Shown piece after piece: positions 12,151 through 22,051 of a DNA stretch of 64,000 nt. The notes beneath the pieces are model-generated. The model had not been told where the DNA came from. It searched no databases and worked only from the letters and a program-made list of their open reading frames with translations. Numbering within the stretch: position 1 is the stretch's first letter; the number at the start of each line of letters is the position of its first letter. The translations under genes and the position numbers were made by a program. The DNA lies in assembly GCA_033439795.1 (NCBI GenBank), contig JAUTDP010000001.1, positions 1,302,001 to 1,366,000 of the forward strand, given 5' to 3'. Source of the DNA: Sordaria brevicollis (taxonomy: Eukaryota > Ascomycota > Sordariomycetes > Sordariales > Sordariaceae).

Positions 12151-15100
12151 TTATAACGGCCGGATAAACTTCTTTTTAAAATTATTATTAATTTATTTTT
12201 TAATAACGTTAAATTCTTTTAGGCTAAAAATGTAGTTATAGGACGTAAATAGTATAGTGTTAAATTTGAATTCGAGTTTAAAATCGTATAATTTATTCGG
12301 AGGAAGTATATCGGTTATTTTTTATTTAAAATTATTTATTTATTATTAATATTAGCGGGGGAATTTAATTTAAATTTAAGCGTCGGTTTTAGGAGGCTTA
12401 TTGGCTTTTTTATAGAATTTTATAACGTTTTTGGAAATAATCTTATTAATATTAATATTATTAGTGGTAAAGTAATTATTAATAATATTTTTGTATATTT
12501 TAAAATCGGAAGCGTATCCTATAAGTATTATGGACGCGGATACTTTAGCTACTTTAATTACTTTTTTAATATTGATGCTATAAAGAATATTAATTTAAGT
12601 ATAGTAATTATTACCGAAGAACTTCTTATAGTAGTATATTTTATTGTCTATAACGTCTTTAATTATATTAATTATAAGGGATTCGCTAATTGCGTTAAGT
12701 ATTAAGGCGCCCTTTTTTTTTATTATTTTATTTTCGTCGAATATACGTTAAATATCCTTCGTTATATTTATTTGTATCGTTTAAATAATTTAGAATTTAT
12801 ATTTTTCGGCGAATTAATTAAATATAGTTATTAATAATTCTTTAATATCGTTTAGGTCGAAGGGGCCTTTAAGGATATAATAAAGGCGGATTAAAGTATA
12901 ATAGTTAAGGAATAAAATATAGACTCCTTTAGCGAGCCTATAAAGTATAAGTATTATACGAAATAATGGCGGAGGAAAATAACGCGTCGTAGCCGTAAAT
13001 ATAAAGGCTTATCCGCCGATAATTTTACTTATAAGTATAGCGCCTATACGATTAGTTACCTTTTATTTAAATTTATTAAACTTTTAATGGGCGGCGCGTT
13101 ATATTATCGCGGAAATCGAAATCCTACGAACGGACTCCGTTAGGGAGGGAATATCCGGCTCGCCCTTATTGGGAATATTTTTTACTAAAGGCTTCTAATA
13201 TATAGGCTTTATACTAAGGATAATTCTAAGGGGGGTAATTGATAACGTAACGAAGGGGATTTATTAATATTTACGAAATAAAAGTACGTAGCGAAAATAA
13301 AAAAATACTCTTTATAAGAAATAATTGCGGTGTTCGTAAGACCGGCCGAAGGTAAAGCGATCGTTAGGTTAATCGATATTAAGGGTATAATAAATTAGTT
13401 ATAAATAGTTAAAAATTATTAAGTTATCGTTGGCTAAATCGTAGATTAAGAAGTTAATAACTTCGTAATAAATATTAACGTTTATAACTAATTTATTAAA
13501 ATACGTAATATTACTTTTAATTTAGCCGTCGGCTAGATATAATAATTTAGGGATTTAAAAAGGGAATAAAGGAAGGTTATTATAAATAATAAAGCGACGA
13601 TTAATAAAACCGAAAGTAATATATCCGCTATTAATAAAGGCGGTATAATATATTTTATACGGTCCGTAAGATAAATAAATAAAAAGATTTAATAAATTAA
13701 AGTATTTATAATAGTTATTTATAAAAGATTAATAGATCTTTATAATATTTAACTTTATAGGGATATTCCTCTATTATTTATTTTTATACCCAATAAACGG
13801 TAGCTTCTAATTACGATTTAAACGGGAAATTATATATTTCCCTAATTATTAATAGAACTATTTTTATCGCTTATAACCGGGCTTACAAAGTTATAAAAGT
13901 ATATAGGGTTGGGGTAATAAACGGGGGGTATATAATAGCTACCCGGAGCCGGGGTATTATAATAAGCTAGAACGCCGCTTATACCTATAGTGTTAACGTT
14001 ATATTAATTATATTAATTGTAGCCGTACTAATTTTAAATAAGACGTTACTATTATCTATTAATATTATTATTACCGGAATTATTATTATTACCCTTATTT
14101 TTATTCTTTTTATCCTTCGCCTCTTTATCCTTTTTCTAATAGCTAATAAGCAAATCCTTATTAAAATTAATACGAAATTTACATTCGGTAATAAAATAGC
14201 TCTTACGGCCGTAACGGGTATAAGCGCTGGATTTTATACGCTATTCGAAAATATCTTTATCGATTATACGGGATATTTAAATATTAATGGAAAATATAAA
14301 ATCGAAGTCTATAGCGGAGCTACCCTAATTAATAATAAATTCGGGAGTGGAAATAATACCGGAGGCGGAGTTTAAATTGGAGGCGGACGTACTAATATTA
14401 ATATTAATAGTAGGGCGGGAATTGCTAGTAACCTTATTGCGCTAATCCTTCTCCTCTAATTATTTAGTTAAATCGCGGGCTATTATAAACTATTCGTCGA
14501 ATTTATTATTATCGGGCTAAGGGCGCTATAAAGCGATAACGTTATGTAAATAGTTATTAAAACGGGTATAGAGGTAATAAACCTTTATATTATCGTCGAA
14601 ATTATAATGGTCGATTAGGGTAATGAATTTATCTTCGAAATTAAACTATTTTATTTTACTAAATTTTAATTCCTCGAATTTATAGCGGGATTAAATAACG
14701 GTATTAACGTTATTATACTTCTTATTTATTTATTTAAATAAGTCCTCGGCTATAAATTATTTAGGGTCTTCTCCCGATAAAACTTTAAGGAATTCGGGCT
14801 CGATAATTTTAAAGGGTTTACCGGCTAAAGAGTGGGCGATTAGAAAATATTTAATATATATAATATTAAATAAAGTCGGGTTATTTTCTTAAGTGAATTA
14901 AATATTAATATTCTAACGACGAAATTTAGTAGCGCGTTTAACCGAATTATTAATACCGTTAAAAGTGGGTATAATTATTATTTACGATACCGACCTATAA
15001 TTATTACCGCTAGTAAGGTTACTGGTGGGGGGAATAAGGGTAATTATTTCGTTATTAGCGGTTATATCGAACGAATTTTCTTAGGCTAATTAAATTTAGG

Positions 15101-15839
15101 TAATATATTAACGAAAATCGGTAATTGTTTTTTAATATTTTTCGGTCTAGCGTTTTAAAGCCTAGCGGAAATTATTCTTAAAGTCGGATAATTTAATTTC
15201 GAGGTCGGAAATAGCGCGCTAATAGTCGGCCGCGACGTTTTAAAATTGAAGATCGTATTTAATTTAGAGCGTAGCGCGAGCGCTTTCTAAATTCTAAAGG
15301 TCGGACCTAATTTATTAAAATTCGATTTCGAAATTGTATATTTTAATACCCGCTTCGATAATATTAAAATAAATAAATTTAATAAAAATTACTAATATTA
15401 ATTAGAAAACGGAGTTTAATGTAAAATCGAAAGTTTAATCGATAATAACGGTAGTAAGGAATGTAATAGAATCGAAAATAGATAAAGTATTTACTAAATT
15501 TAAATAAATAAGGTTATCCGGAAATACGACCGTAAGAATACTAATAATAACGATAATAATAAAATTATCCGTAATAGGGGGAACCGAAAGCTATTAGTTT
15601 AAAAAAAATATTAATCGCTTAAACCAATGTATTTAATAAGTATAAGGTAAAGAGAGAGGGTATAAACGATTCGATAATAATATTCGTTTTAATATTTTAC
15701 TTAATTCGACGTACGCGGGACCGGTACGCAATTACTACAGTCGTTTAATAATCGAATCTTTAATATTTTAAGATTAGAATATAATAATCGTAATCTTCCT
15801 TAATATGCGCGCGCAGCGCAATAGTTTAGTACTTTAAAT

Positions 15840-16121
15840 TATTACGGGCTGAATGTACGTTAGGTATGGGTTAGGATATATATTAAAGTACGAAGGAAAG
15901 GAAATAGGAAGTATGCGTAGAGGGTTGGATATATAGGCGCGAGCCCATGCCCCAGCCCGTGCACGCCCACGTAACACTGCACGTAACCACTAGTGACCAA
16001 ATCTGGGCCATATTGTGCTATAGTATATATGCTATGGTCGTAAATGGCTACCAAGGAGCTGGGCACCTATAAGGGTGGTCAGTGCGTATGCTGGGTATGG
16101 CACAGGTCTAATCCTGTGACA
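15840..16121 (-). repeat. Right LTR (5' LTR of the minus-strand element)
   Basis: 282 bp, same length as the left copy. Its inner part (15840 to about 15950) carries the A/T alleles and its outer part (about 15960-16121) keeps the G/C alleles, the reverse of the left LTR. The transcription start of the element would lie here. It ends 169 bp before the amidohydrolase ATG at 16291. Confidence 0.95.
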
Positions 16122-16126
16122 GTGAG
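16122..16126. repeat. Target site duplication GTGAG (right)
   Basis: Second copy of the five bases found at 8663-8667. Both copies are intact, so the element has not recombined with another copy since insertion. Confidence 0.92.
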
Positions 16127-16290
16127 TAAGGGCCATTTCGATGCTGTGATACCGCGTGATGGAATAGAGGCTAAAGCATGCTGATTGACTTCACCATCGG
16201 GTCGCCTTAAATGCGTCGTTCTGCACCCCACAAGCGGGCTTGTGTACTGCCCTCATGATTGGTGCATGACACAAATTATGACTGTGTCCC

Positions 16291-17919
16291 ATGCCGATAG
16301 ATGTACTTATGCAGGTGCTTTCATTTGTCGGGGCTCCAACCCCGCTTCTTGCCATGGCTGTAGCTGCTGTACGCTCAAAGTTGCAACGGACATCGCATCT
16401 TCTCAAGGCTCAATTTCCAACCATCGTACCCATGAGAATCCCGTCATCGTTCCATGGCCATCACTCTCCAATCGTAGAGCAGGCAGCATCTTCAATTCCT
16501 GTCGCGATGAGTCGATCCGAAGCAACATGGACCTCGGTCTTTGGAGGGATTCCAGAAACCGTCATCAAACCATGGAAACCGCTACCACGAAAGACCTATC
16601 TCTTCAAAAGAGTGAACCTCGTCGATGCCGCTCAAGGAGCGATAATCTCAAACGTCAACGTTAAGATCGCAGATGGCGTGATCAAACTAGTCGAGAAGAA
16701 CGATCCCAGGATTGTCGGCCTCGCTCAGCATCTCCGTGGCGAAGACGATTTGGGACCAGTAACAGAAGTTGACCTCGACGGCAAATTTCTGTGCCCTGGG
16801 CTTATCGACTGTCATGTCCATGTCAGTTCTGTTCCCGGGGAGCTCAGTCTCTCATCAGCCGCGGCCATTTCTGATCCCGCCATTTCGCTTCTTCGTCAAC
16901 CCTTCGTCTGCTCCCAGATGCTCAGCAGGGGGTTTACCACTGTTCGCGATACAGGTGGCGCAACGCTGGCTTTGAAGGAAGCTATCGAAGATGGCGTCTT
17001 TCCCGGACCACGGCTTTTTATATGTAATCGGGCGCTTTCTCAGACAGGCGGCCACGGTGACTTGCGCGGCGCGCACGACCACGGGAACCAAGGAGGGGGT
17101 TGCTGTGGTGGCTCGGCGGGCCAACTGGCTGTGGTATGTGACGGAGTACCAGAGTGCATTCGTGCGGCACGAGAGCAGCTGAGGACAGGAGCGGATTTCA
17201 TCAAGATTATGGTTGGAGGCGGTGTTGCCTCTCCCACGGATCGGTTGACCAACACGCAGTTCACGGCTGCTGAGGTCCGGGCCATCTGCGATGTGGCAGA
17301 GAGCTATGGGACATACGTAACTGCTCATGCGTACACGCCCAAAGCAATCCGCCATGCTATTGACAACGGTGTGAAAGGTATCGAGCATGGGAACCTTATT
17401 GACGAATCGACGGCACGGTATATGGCTGAAAAGGGAATCTGGTTGACACCAACGTTAGTAACGTATGACGCGATGGCATCTGATGAATATGCTGGCTTTC
17501 TGCCGCCACAAAACCAGAAAAAGAATGAAGAGGTGCTTCGTCAAGGACTGAAGTCGCTCAGTATTGCGGAGAAAGCAGGGGTCAACATGTGCTATGGCTC
17601 TGATCTTTTGGGACCCTTGACGAGGGAGCAGTCAAAAGAGTTTGGCATCCGATCGGTCATCCTAAAGAGCAAGCAGGTTTTGCAGGCAGCCACTGTAAAT
17701 GCGGCGAAGATGCTAGGACAGGAATCCTTTCTAGGTCAGCTCAAGCCAGGATATGCTGCCGACATGCTCATTCTCAACATCAACCCGTTGAACGAAGTGG
17801 CGGCGTTGGACGAGCCAGAGAAGCACGTGTTAGCAGTAATCAAGGACGGGCGAGTGTATGTTAGCCGATGGAGGAAACTTCCCCTTGATGCAACACAAGG
17901 AGAGGAACTGATCGAGTAA
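16291..17919 (+). CDS. Metal-dependent amidohydrolase (imidazolonepropionase/Xaa-Pro dipeptidase-like clade)
   Basis: Intronless, 542 aa. All binuclear metal ligands of the amidohydrolase superfamily are visible: HxH in GLIDCHVHV (H175, H177), the carboxylated Lys in IKIMVGGG (K305), His in TAHAYT (H346), His in IEHG (H366) and Asp in YGSDLLG (D438). The C-terminal LKPGYAADMLILNINPL closes the small beta domain. The clade contains amidases, prolidases and ochratoxinase-type hydrolases, so the substrate is an amide or peptide-like bond that cannot be named. The first 70 residues precede the usual start of the fold and include a hydrophobic stretch (VLMQVLSFVGAPTPLLAMAVAAV). They might be a targeting segment, or translation may start at the Met codons at 16432 or 16507; the latter has a better context (G at -3). 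The gypsy element upstream leaves only 165 bp of native promoter. Confidence 0.87.
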   Translation: MPIDVLMQVLSFVGAPTPLLAMAVAAVRSKLQRTSHLLKAQFPTIVPMRIPSSFHGHHSPIVEQAASSIPVAMSRSEATWTSVFGGIPETVIKPWKPLPRKTYLFKRVNLVDAAQGAIISNVNVKIADGVIKLVEKNDPRIVGLAQHLRGEDDLGPVTEVDLDGKFLCPGLIDCHVHVSSVPGELSLSSAAAISDPAISLLRQPFVCSQMLSRGFTTVRDTGGATLALKEAIEDGVFPGPRLFICNRALSQTGGHGDLRGAHDHGNQGGGCCGGSAGQLAVVCDGVPECIRAAREQLRTGADFIKIMVGGGVASPTDRLTNTQFTAAEVRAICDVAESYGTYVTAHAYTPKAIRHAIDNGVKGIEHGNLIDESTARYMAEKGIWLTPTLVTYDAMASDEYAGFLPPQNQKKNEEVLRQGLKSLSIAEKAGVNMCYGSDLLGPLTREQSKEFGIRSVILKSKQVLQAATVNAAKMLGQESFLGQLKPGYAADMLILNINPLNEVAALDEPEKHVLAVIKDGRVYVSRWRKLPLDATQGEELIE

Positions 17920-18350
17920 TCGGATTGGATAAAGAAGTTGAAATGAGAGATATAGTTCATCGCATTTGCCCTAGGCCTAGCTAGAGATCCCACAACTGAG
18001 GTTGCGAGACATGCTCAAAGAAAAACTGAAGAGAAAAAGTTGCTTCGCCATGGCACAAGAAGCCCATGATAAAAAGCAAATTGATACTTCGCCATCCATC
18101 TTGAATGAAACCCATTTACCTGCAGAAAAGTTGTGATCGAAAGTAGGTCTTGCCTTTTCACCAATGACAGGCCTACAGCGTTCGACCTCCAAAACACCTT
18201 GCAATATCCTCCAAAGTGGCTTGGGGTTGAGAGTGAAGAGCAGCGATGTCGACAAAACGCTGGGCGACCAACATCTCAACAGAGGATCAACCTCCGAGAG
18301 GAATATTGAACGGTCTCGACGATGCCGTGAAGCTGTTTTCGGAAAAGTGC
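17920..18350. other. Convergent intergenic region
   Basis: 3' flanks of the amidohydrolase (plus) and the Gag-like gene (minus). Short overlapping open frames on both strands are not supported by any motif. No repeat or RNA gene was seen. Confidence 0.5.
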
Positions 18351-19103
18351 TCAGACAAGCGAGCGCTTTCTGTCCTTTGTACTGTTGCGTTCCTGAAAGT
18401 TGATGGTCCTGAGATCCTTCATCAGATCCTCCCAGGTGAGGCGGTTCAGCGTCCACTCCTCGAGCAACTTGGCGTGCAGCTCCGGGTAGTCCTCCTTCAT
18501 GCCACAAGAGTCGAGAACCGTGGTGATACCAAAGCTGGGGTCCAAGTGCCAGCCCTCCTGCTGGAGCTGATCCCTAAGAAAACGAAGACGCTCCAGGTAG
18601 TCGCCCATGGAAGCGCACTGGTCCCGTTTGAGGGCAACGAAGTCACCAAAGAGTTTTCCATAGTTGCTACCGCTGGTGCCGGGGGTAAAGACGCGCTTGA
18701 CAAGGTCATACGTGACCTTGGGGTTCTCCTCCTGGATGCTCCAGTTGTAAAGCCTCAGAGTGACAATCACGTCCTGGTCGGTGAGGGTGCTGAGCAAAAT
18801 GTAATTGGCTCTGGCCCTCTGCTTCATCCACTCGTCCCTTCCGGGTCCGATTACGGGCGCATGAACGCCATCCTTGAGATAGATGGATAGGTCGTAGAAG
18901 TCGAGGTAGGTCAGGAGAAACCTGTCCCAGAGCTCGAGATCCTCGGGACCCTTGAGGAAAGGGGGCAACGGAAGGGGTGGGGCCTGGTTGAGGAGGCCTT
19001 TCTTGAAGTTGTCGACCAGGCGGGCCAGGTAGAAGAGGACGTACAGGACGGCGCAGAAGAGCGCGATGCATCCCTTTGTAAAACCGATGGTGATGTCGGA
19101 CAT
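18351..19103 (-). CDS. Membrane-anchored protein with a copia-type Gag-like (UBN2-like) domain
   Basis: 250 aa in one exon. The ATG at 19103 has a strong context (CCAAAATGTC). Residues 10-28 (CIALFCAVLYVLFYLARLV) form one hydrophobic, probably membrane-spanning segment. A Pro-rich linker follows (APPLPLPPFLKGP). Residues about 55-240 resemble the Gag polypeptide of copia LTR elements: W and R/A-rich helix (DEWMKQRARANYILLSTL), W..L...F pattern, LFGDFVALKRDQCASMGDYLERLRFLRDQL, then VLDSCGMKEDYPELHAKLLEEWTLNRLTWEDLMKDLR. Unlike the neighbouring transposon the frame is intact, GC-rich and free of RIP damage, with no protease, integrase or RT attached. This suggests a host gene captured from a retroelement. 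The family assignment is by pattern only. Confidence 0.65.
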   Translation of the reverse strand: MSDITIGFTKGCIALFCAVLYVLFYLARLVDNFKKGLLNQAPPLPLPPFLKGPEDLELWDRFLLTYLDFYDLSIYLKDGVHAPVIGPGRDEWMKQRARANYILLSTLTDQDVIVTLRLYNWSIQEENPKVTYDLVKRVFTPGTSGSNYGKLFGDFVALKRDQCASMGDYLERLRFLRDQLQQEGWHLDPSFGITTVLDSCGMKEDYPELHAKLLEEWTLNRLTWEDLMKDLRTINFQERNSTKDRKRSLV

Positions 19104-20014
19104 TTTGGCTATTTCTTGGAATCCCAGCTGTAGTTTTGGAGTGTATGCCTATTGGTTGACGAGTGTAGACGAAGGGGAGATGATGGAATGCTGAAAATGA
19201 TGACGCTGGCGATGCTCGCTGAACTACAGGTTGCCGCCACGAACTTGCCTGGTTCTTTCGCTGGATACGACGGAGATATGGTAGGAGAGTCGTGAGAAAG
19301 CGTGAGAGTCGTGAGAAGGTAGATGGGAGTCTGCCCCGCGCGTGTCAGCAACAGCGACCACGATCCGAGAAAGGACTCGAGAGAGGAGGAAGATACTCAC
19401 TTTGAAAATATCCGTGACGCGCCTAAAACAGGCAGCCTCGTGATACTGATGTGACCCTCCGACCTTGCGTGTGCGCTGGTGGTTGGTGGAAGACGGAATA
19501 GGATGGGTGGGTGGACGAGGTCGACAGGATGGCGGGGAACGGAAATGAAATAGAAGAAGCGAAAAGCGAGGGAGAGGTTTTGGCAAGTGGAAGCGAGAGA
19601 AACTTCAAGTGCAGTGACAGGCAAACGACAACTTGGGTGAAGAGAGAACAATGATGATGGTCCGTGCCGGCCTGACGACAAGCTACAAGCTACGCGGGTC
19701 AAAATGGAAGGAGCGAGAGTGGCTTGCTGGCACCGACCGTGACCGGCAGGCCGGGCAAAAAGGTCCCTTCCGTGTTTGATCCTATCTCTCTTATCTGGGC
19801 CAAGAACCTTTGACGGCTCAAAGGGCGAAGTACAGAACCAAAGGCAGGATCGCCACCCCGACACTCGACGGACATCCGCTGACCAGACCGTCTCTTCTTC
19901 CCATCGCAGTCGACGACGAGCGAGATAGTGGAAGATGAAGCAATCCCAGCCCATCCGTCAGAGTCACTGCACCCTCCTTGCCCGACAGCAACATCCACGA
20001 ACATCCTCTTTACT
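19104..20014. other. Intergenic region between Gag-like and GH16 genes
   Basis: Promoter of the Gag-like gene and 3' flank of the GH16 gene, both on the minus strand. A short direct repeat, GAGAGTCGTGAGAA, occurs at about 19286-19318. Several overlapping minus-strand open frames have no recognisable domain. Confidence 0.5.
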
Positions 20015-20949
20015 CTATCTTCCAACAGCAGCAGCGGCATCATCTTTCTTCAGGACAATACTCTCCCAGCTTCCCGACGCATCGCCATACGAATAGCTGG
20101 CCGCCGGATTCTGGTTCGTCACCGACACCTTCTCGACATACATGGTGAACGGCGCCTTGGTGTAGTCCGTCAAACCTCCGGCCCACGCAATGGTCCCCGG
20201 CGCATTATCGGGGTCACCTCCGGCCCATGATCCTATTCTCAGCTTCATGGGCGTCTGTGGATAGTTCAGCCCTCCGAGAGCATCCTCTTTCTTGAGCGTG
20301 CGAACCACATTCCCATCCACAGACCACGTCAGCTGATCCATTTGCCAGTCAATTGTATAGGTGTGTGTCGTTCCCTGTACGTCATGTACTGGTGTCTTCC
20401 CGCCTCGATTATACAGCGTCAAGTTTCCCTTGCCGAAGTAGTTGGTCTGGACTTCATCGTTGTTGCCACCAAGAAACTCCCAGTCGATCTCGTCTCCATC
20501 ATCGCTCGCTAGAACCACGCTGCTGACGATACCCGTCCCCGGAGCCGCACGCATAACTACCTCGACGCGGCCAAAGAAGATATACCAGTTTGTGGCAATA
20601 GTAGGTGCTTCTCCCTTCTTATTAATGGTGAGGACAGCACCTTGGGACGTGTACAAAACCGAGTCAGTGCCTATGGACGTCCAAGAAGCCCAGTCGGTTG
20701 TTCCTTTGGTAAAGTCGACGCTGTACGGGCTGTTGGTAAGGCCTTTGTCCGGAGGACAACCAGAGACTGTGATACAGCACAAAGATCCCAAAGTCAACGT
20801 TTTGCTTCCCCAACCCGTTCGTGGAAACTTCAAAGAAACTTACTCTTCAGCGGATTGCAATCCCCAAATTGCGTGGCAGCAAATCCGACCAGGGCCGAGA
20901 GAAGCAAGAGCAGACGCATCAACGCGACGCTCAATATATGGTTCCCCAT
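20015..20949 (-). CDS. GH16 cell-wall chitin-glucan transglycosylase, Crh type
   Basis: Exon 1 is 20949-20844 and exon 2 is 20766-20015, separated by a 77-bp intron (GTAAGT ... CAG); 285 aa. The N-terminus is a signal peptide (MRLLLLLSALVGFAATQ core), then CNPLK joined across the intron to ISGCPPDKGL, matching the N-terminal Cys pattern of Crh/Utr2 enzymes. The catalytic GH16 signature DEIDWEFLG lies at about residues 127-135 (E128 nucleophile, E132 acid/base). Crh proteins cross-link chitin to beta-glucan in the cell wall. Most carry a Ser/Thr-rich GPI tail; this one ends soon after the lectin-like fold (GDASGSWESIVLKKDDAAAAVGR), so it is either a secreted short form or has a missed 3' exon. 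The ATG at 20949 has G at -3 and G at +4; an internal start at 20919 also leaves a good signal peptide. Confidence 0.9.
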
Positions 20950-22051
20950 TCTTCTTTTGTGAGGAGGTTGTGGAAAATCCAAGGGGGGTTGGGAACCGAA
21001 AAGAAACGAGAGAAGCTGTGATCTTCGAGACACTCGGCGACGGCGACGCACAGTCTTCAAAATGGCACTAGAAAATCGCAGTAAAATGCTGTCCCTTCCG
21101 AAACATCCAGAATGCTGAACAGGACCGTCGACGATACAGAAAGACGGCCACCTTCCTCACCTTTTCTACCCGCCTGCCCGGTCCTGGCACCCGTGGGAGT
21201 GGATTGGGGACCATGTACGCTTCGTCCTTTCCGCGTCATACTTGGTACATCCGCTGGCGTGGTCAGGAACACACAGACGAGACGCAAGCGCTCAGACCGA
21301 CGTCCTGTCTTTCGTCACACACGGTGGAAGCTGGGACGACGAGAATCATTGTTCCATGGGAAGGCATCGAGTTAGAAGCGATTATGGCTAACACTAACAC
21401 TGACACTGACAAGCTGGCAGGGCTGCATTGTGTCCGTAAGACCGGAACTTTATCTCCTCAAGTGCGGCGAGAATATTTGACATCACAGCCGGGGAGAATG
21501 GACTGCGGATCGACGGACAAGCAGCATAGAAAGGTCCGGAGTCAAGGCCTCGTTCGCAGGGTCCTGGCTGTCAAGCAGGCGGCATATCTAGATCCCTAGA
21601 ATGATGTATCGCATGTGAGTACCTTCCCCTTCAAACATGCTCGGTCATATAGGATGCAGAGAAAAGAATCCAATAGACGTTTACCGTGCCTTTCTATGCT
21701 CTTGACAAGCCACTCTTCCATGGCATTGTTCCAAATACAACCCCATCGCCTATAGCTTGCTGCAATGCGTGCCACGTATTCTCATCCTTATCCCAGAAAC
21801 CGACATGAGCTTCCCGTCGTCCTATGCTGTAACGTTGTTGTGGCCTTTGTTCTCCGTTTTGGATCAGCTCGTTGTGTGCAATTTTATTTTATTACTTTGG
21901 TATCGATAGCCCCATGCTTCCCTTCGTGTAACTAGTTAACGCCCAGACGCCGTGCTATTATATGCCGTAGATACTAGTAGGTGGATGCGCCCGTGGATTA
22001 ACCGGCCGGGTTGTAGTCGGTGGCGCACGCCATTATGTATTATACAATTAT
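20950..22051. other. Intergenic region upstream of GH16 and downstream of AP-2 mu
   Basis: GH16 promoter and 3' flank of the AP-2 mu gene. 21630-22051 is moderately AT-rich. Open frames at 21112-21375 and 21204-21599 overlap each other and lack motifs. Nothing else was recognised. Confidence 0.5.

Larger units (their letters stand above)
8668..16121 (-). mobile_element. Ty3/gypsy LTR retrotransposon, full length, inactivated by RIP
   Basis: Two 282-bp LTRs bound a 7,454-bp element flanked by GTGAG duplications. Three signals show minus-strand orientation. First, a polypurine tract (read on the minus strand) abuts the left LTR at 8950-8969. Second, reverse transcriptase on the minus strand at about 11760-12150 contains IKKPGGGVRV, KFDIIT, GYK*F and YLNNILIYS, the last matching gypsy YLDDILIYS with both Asp codons changed to Asn by G-to-A. 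Third, an integrase core at about 10230-10430 contains DYITPLP and YVIIDQLIKIRHFI. The order RT then integrase fits Ty3/gypsy. Stops in these frames fall where Trp or Gln codons are expected. A possible zinc knuckle lies near 13865-13895 and gag would lie between it and the right LTR; both are weakly preserved. Confidence 0.95.

Noticed and set aside
15800..15839. tRNA primer-binding site next to the right LTR
   Set aside because: The adjacent minus-strand sequence does not start with TGG or match a tRNA 3' end recognisably, possibly because of RIP; not called.
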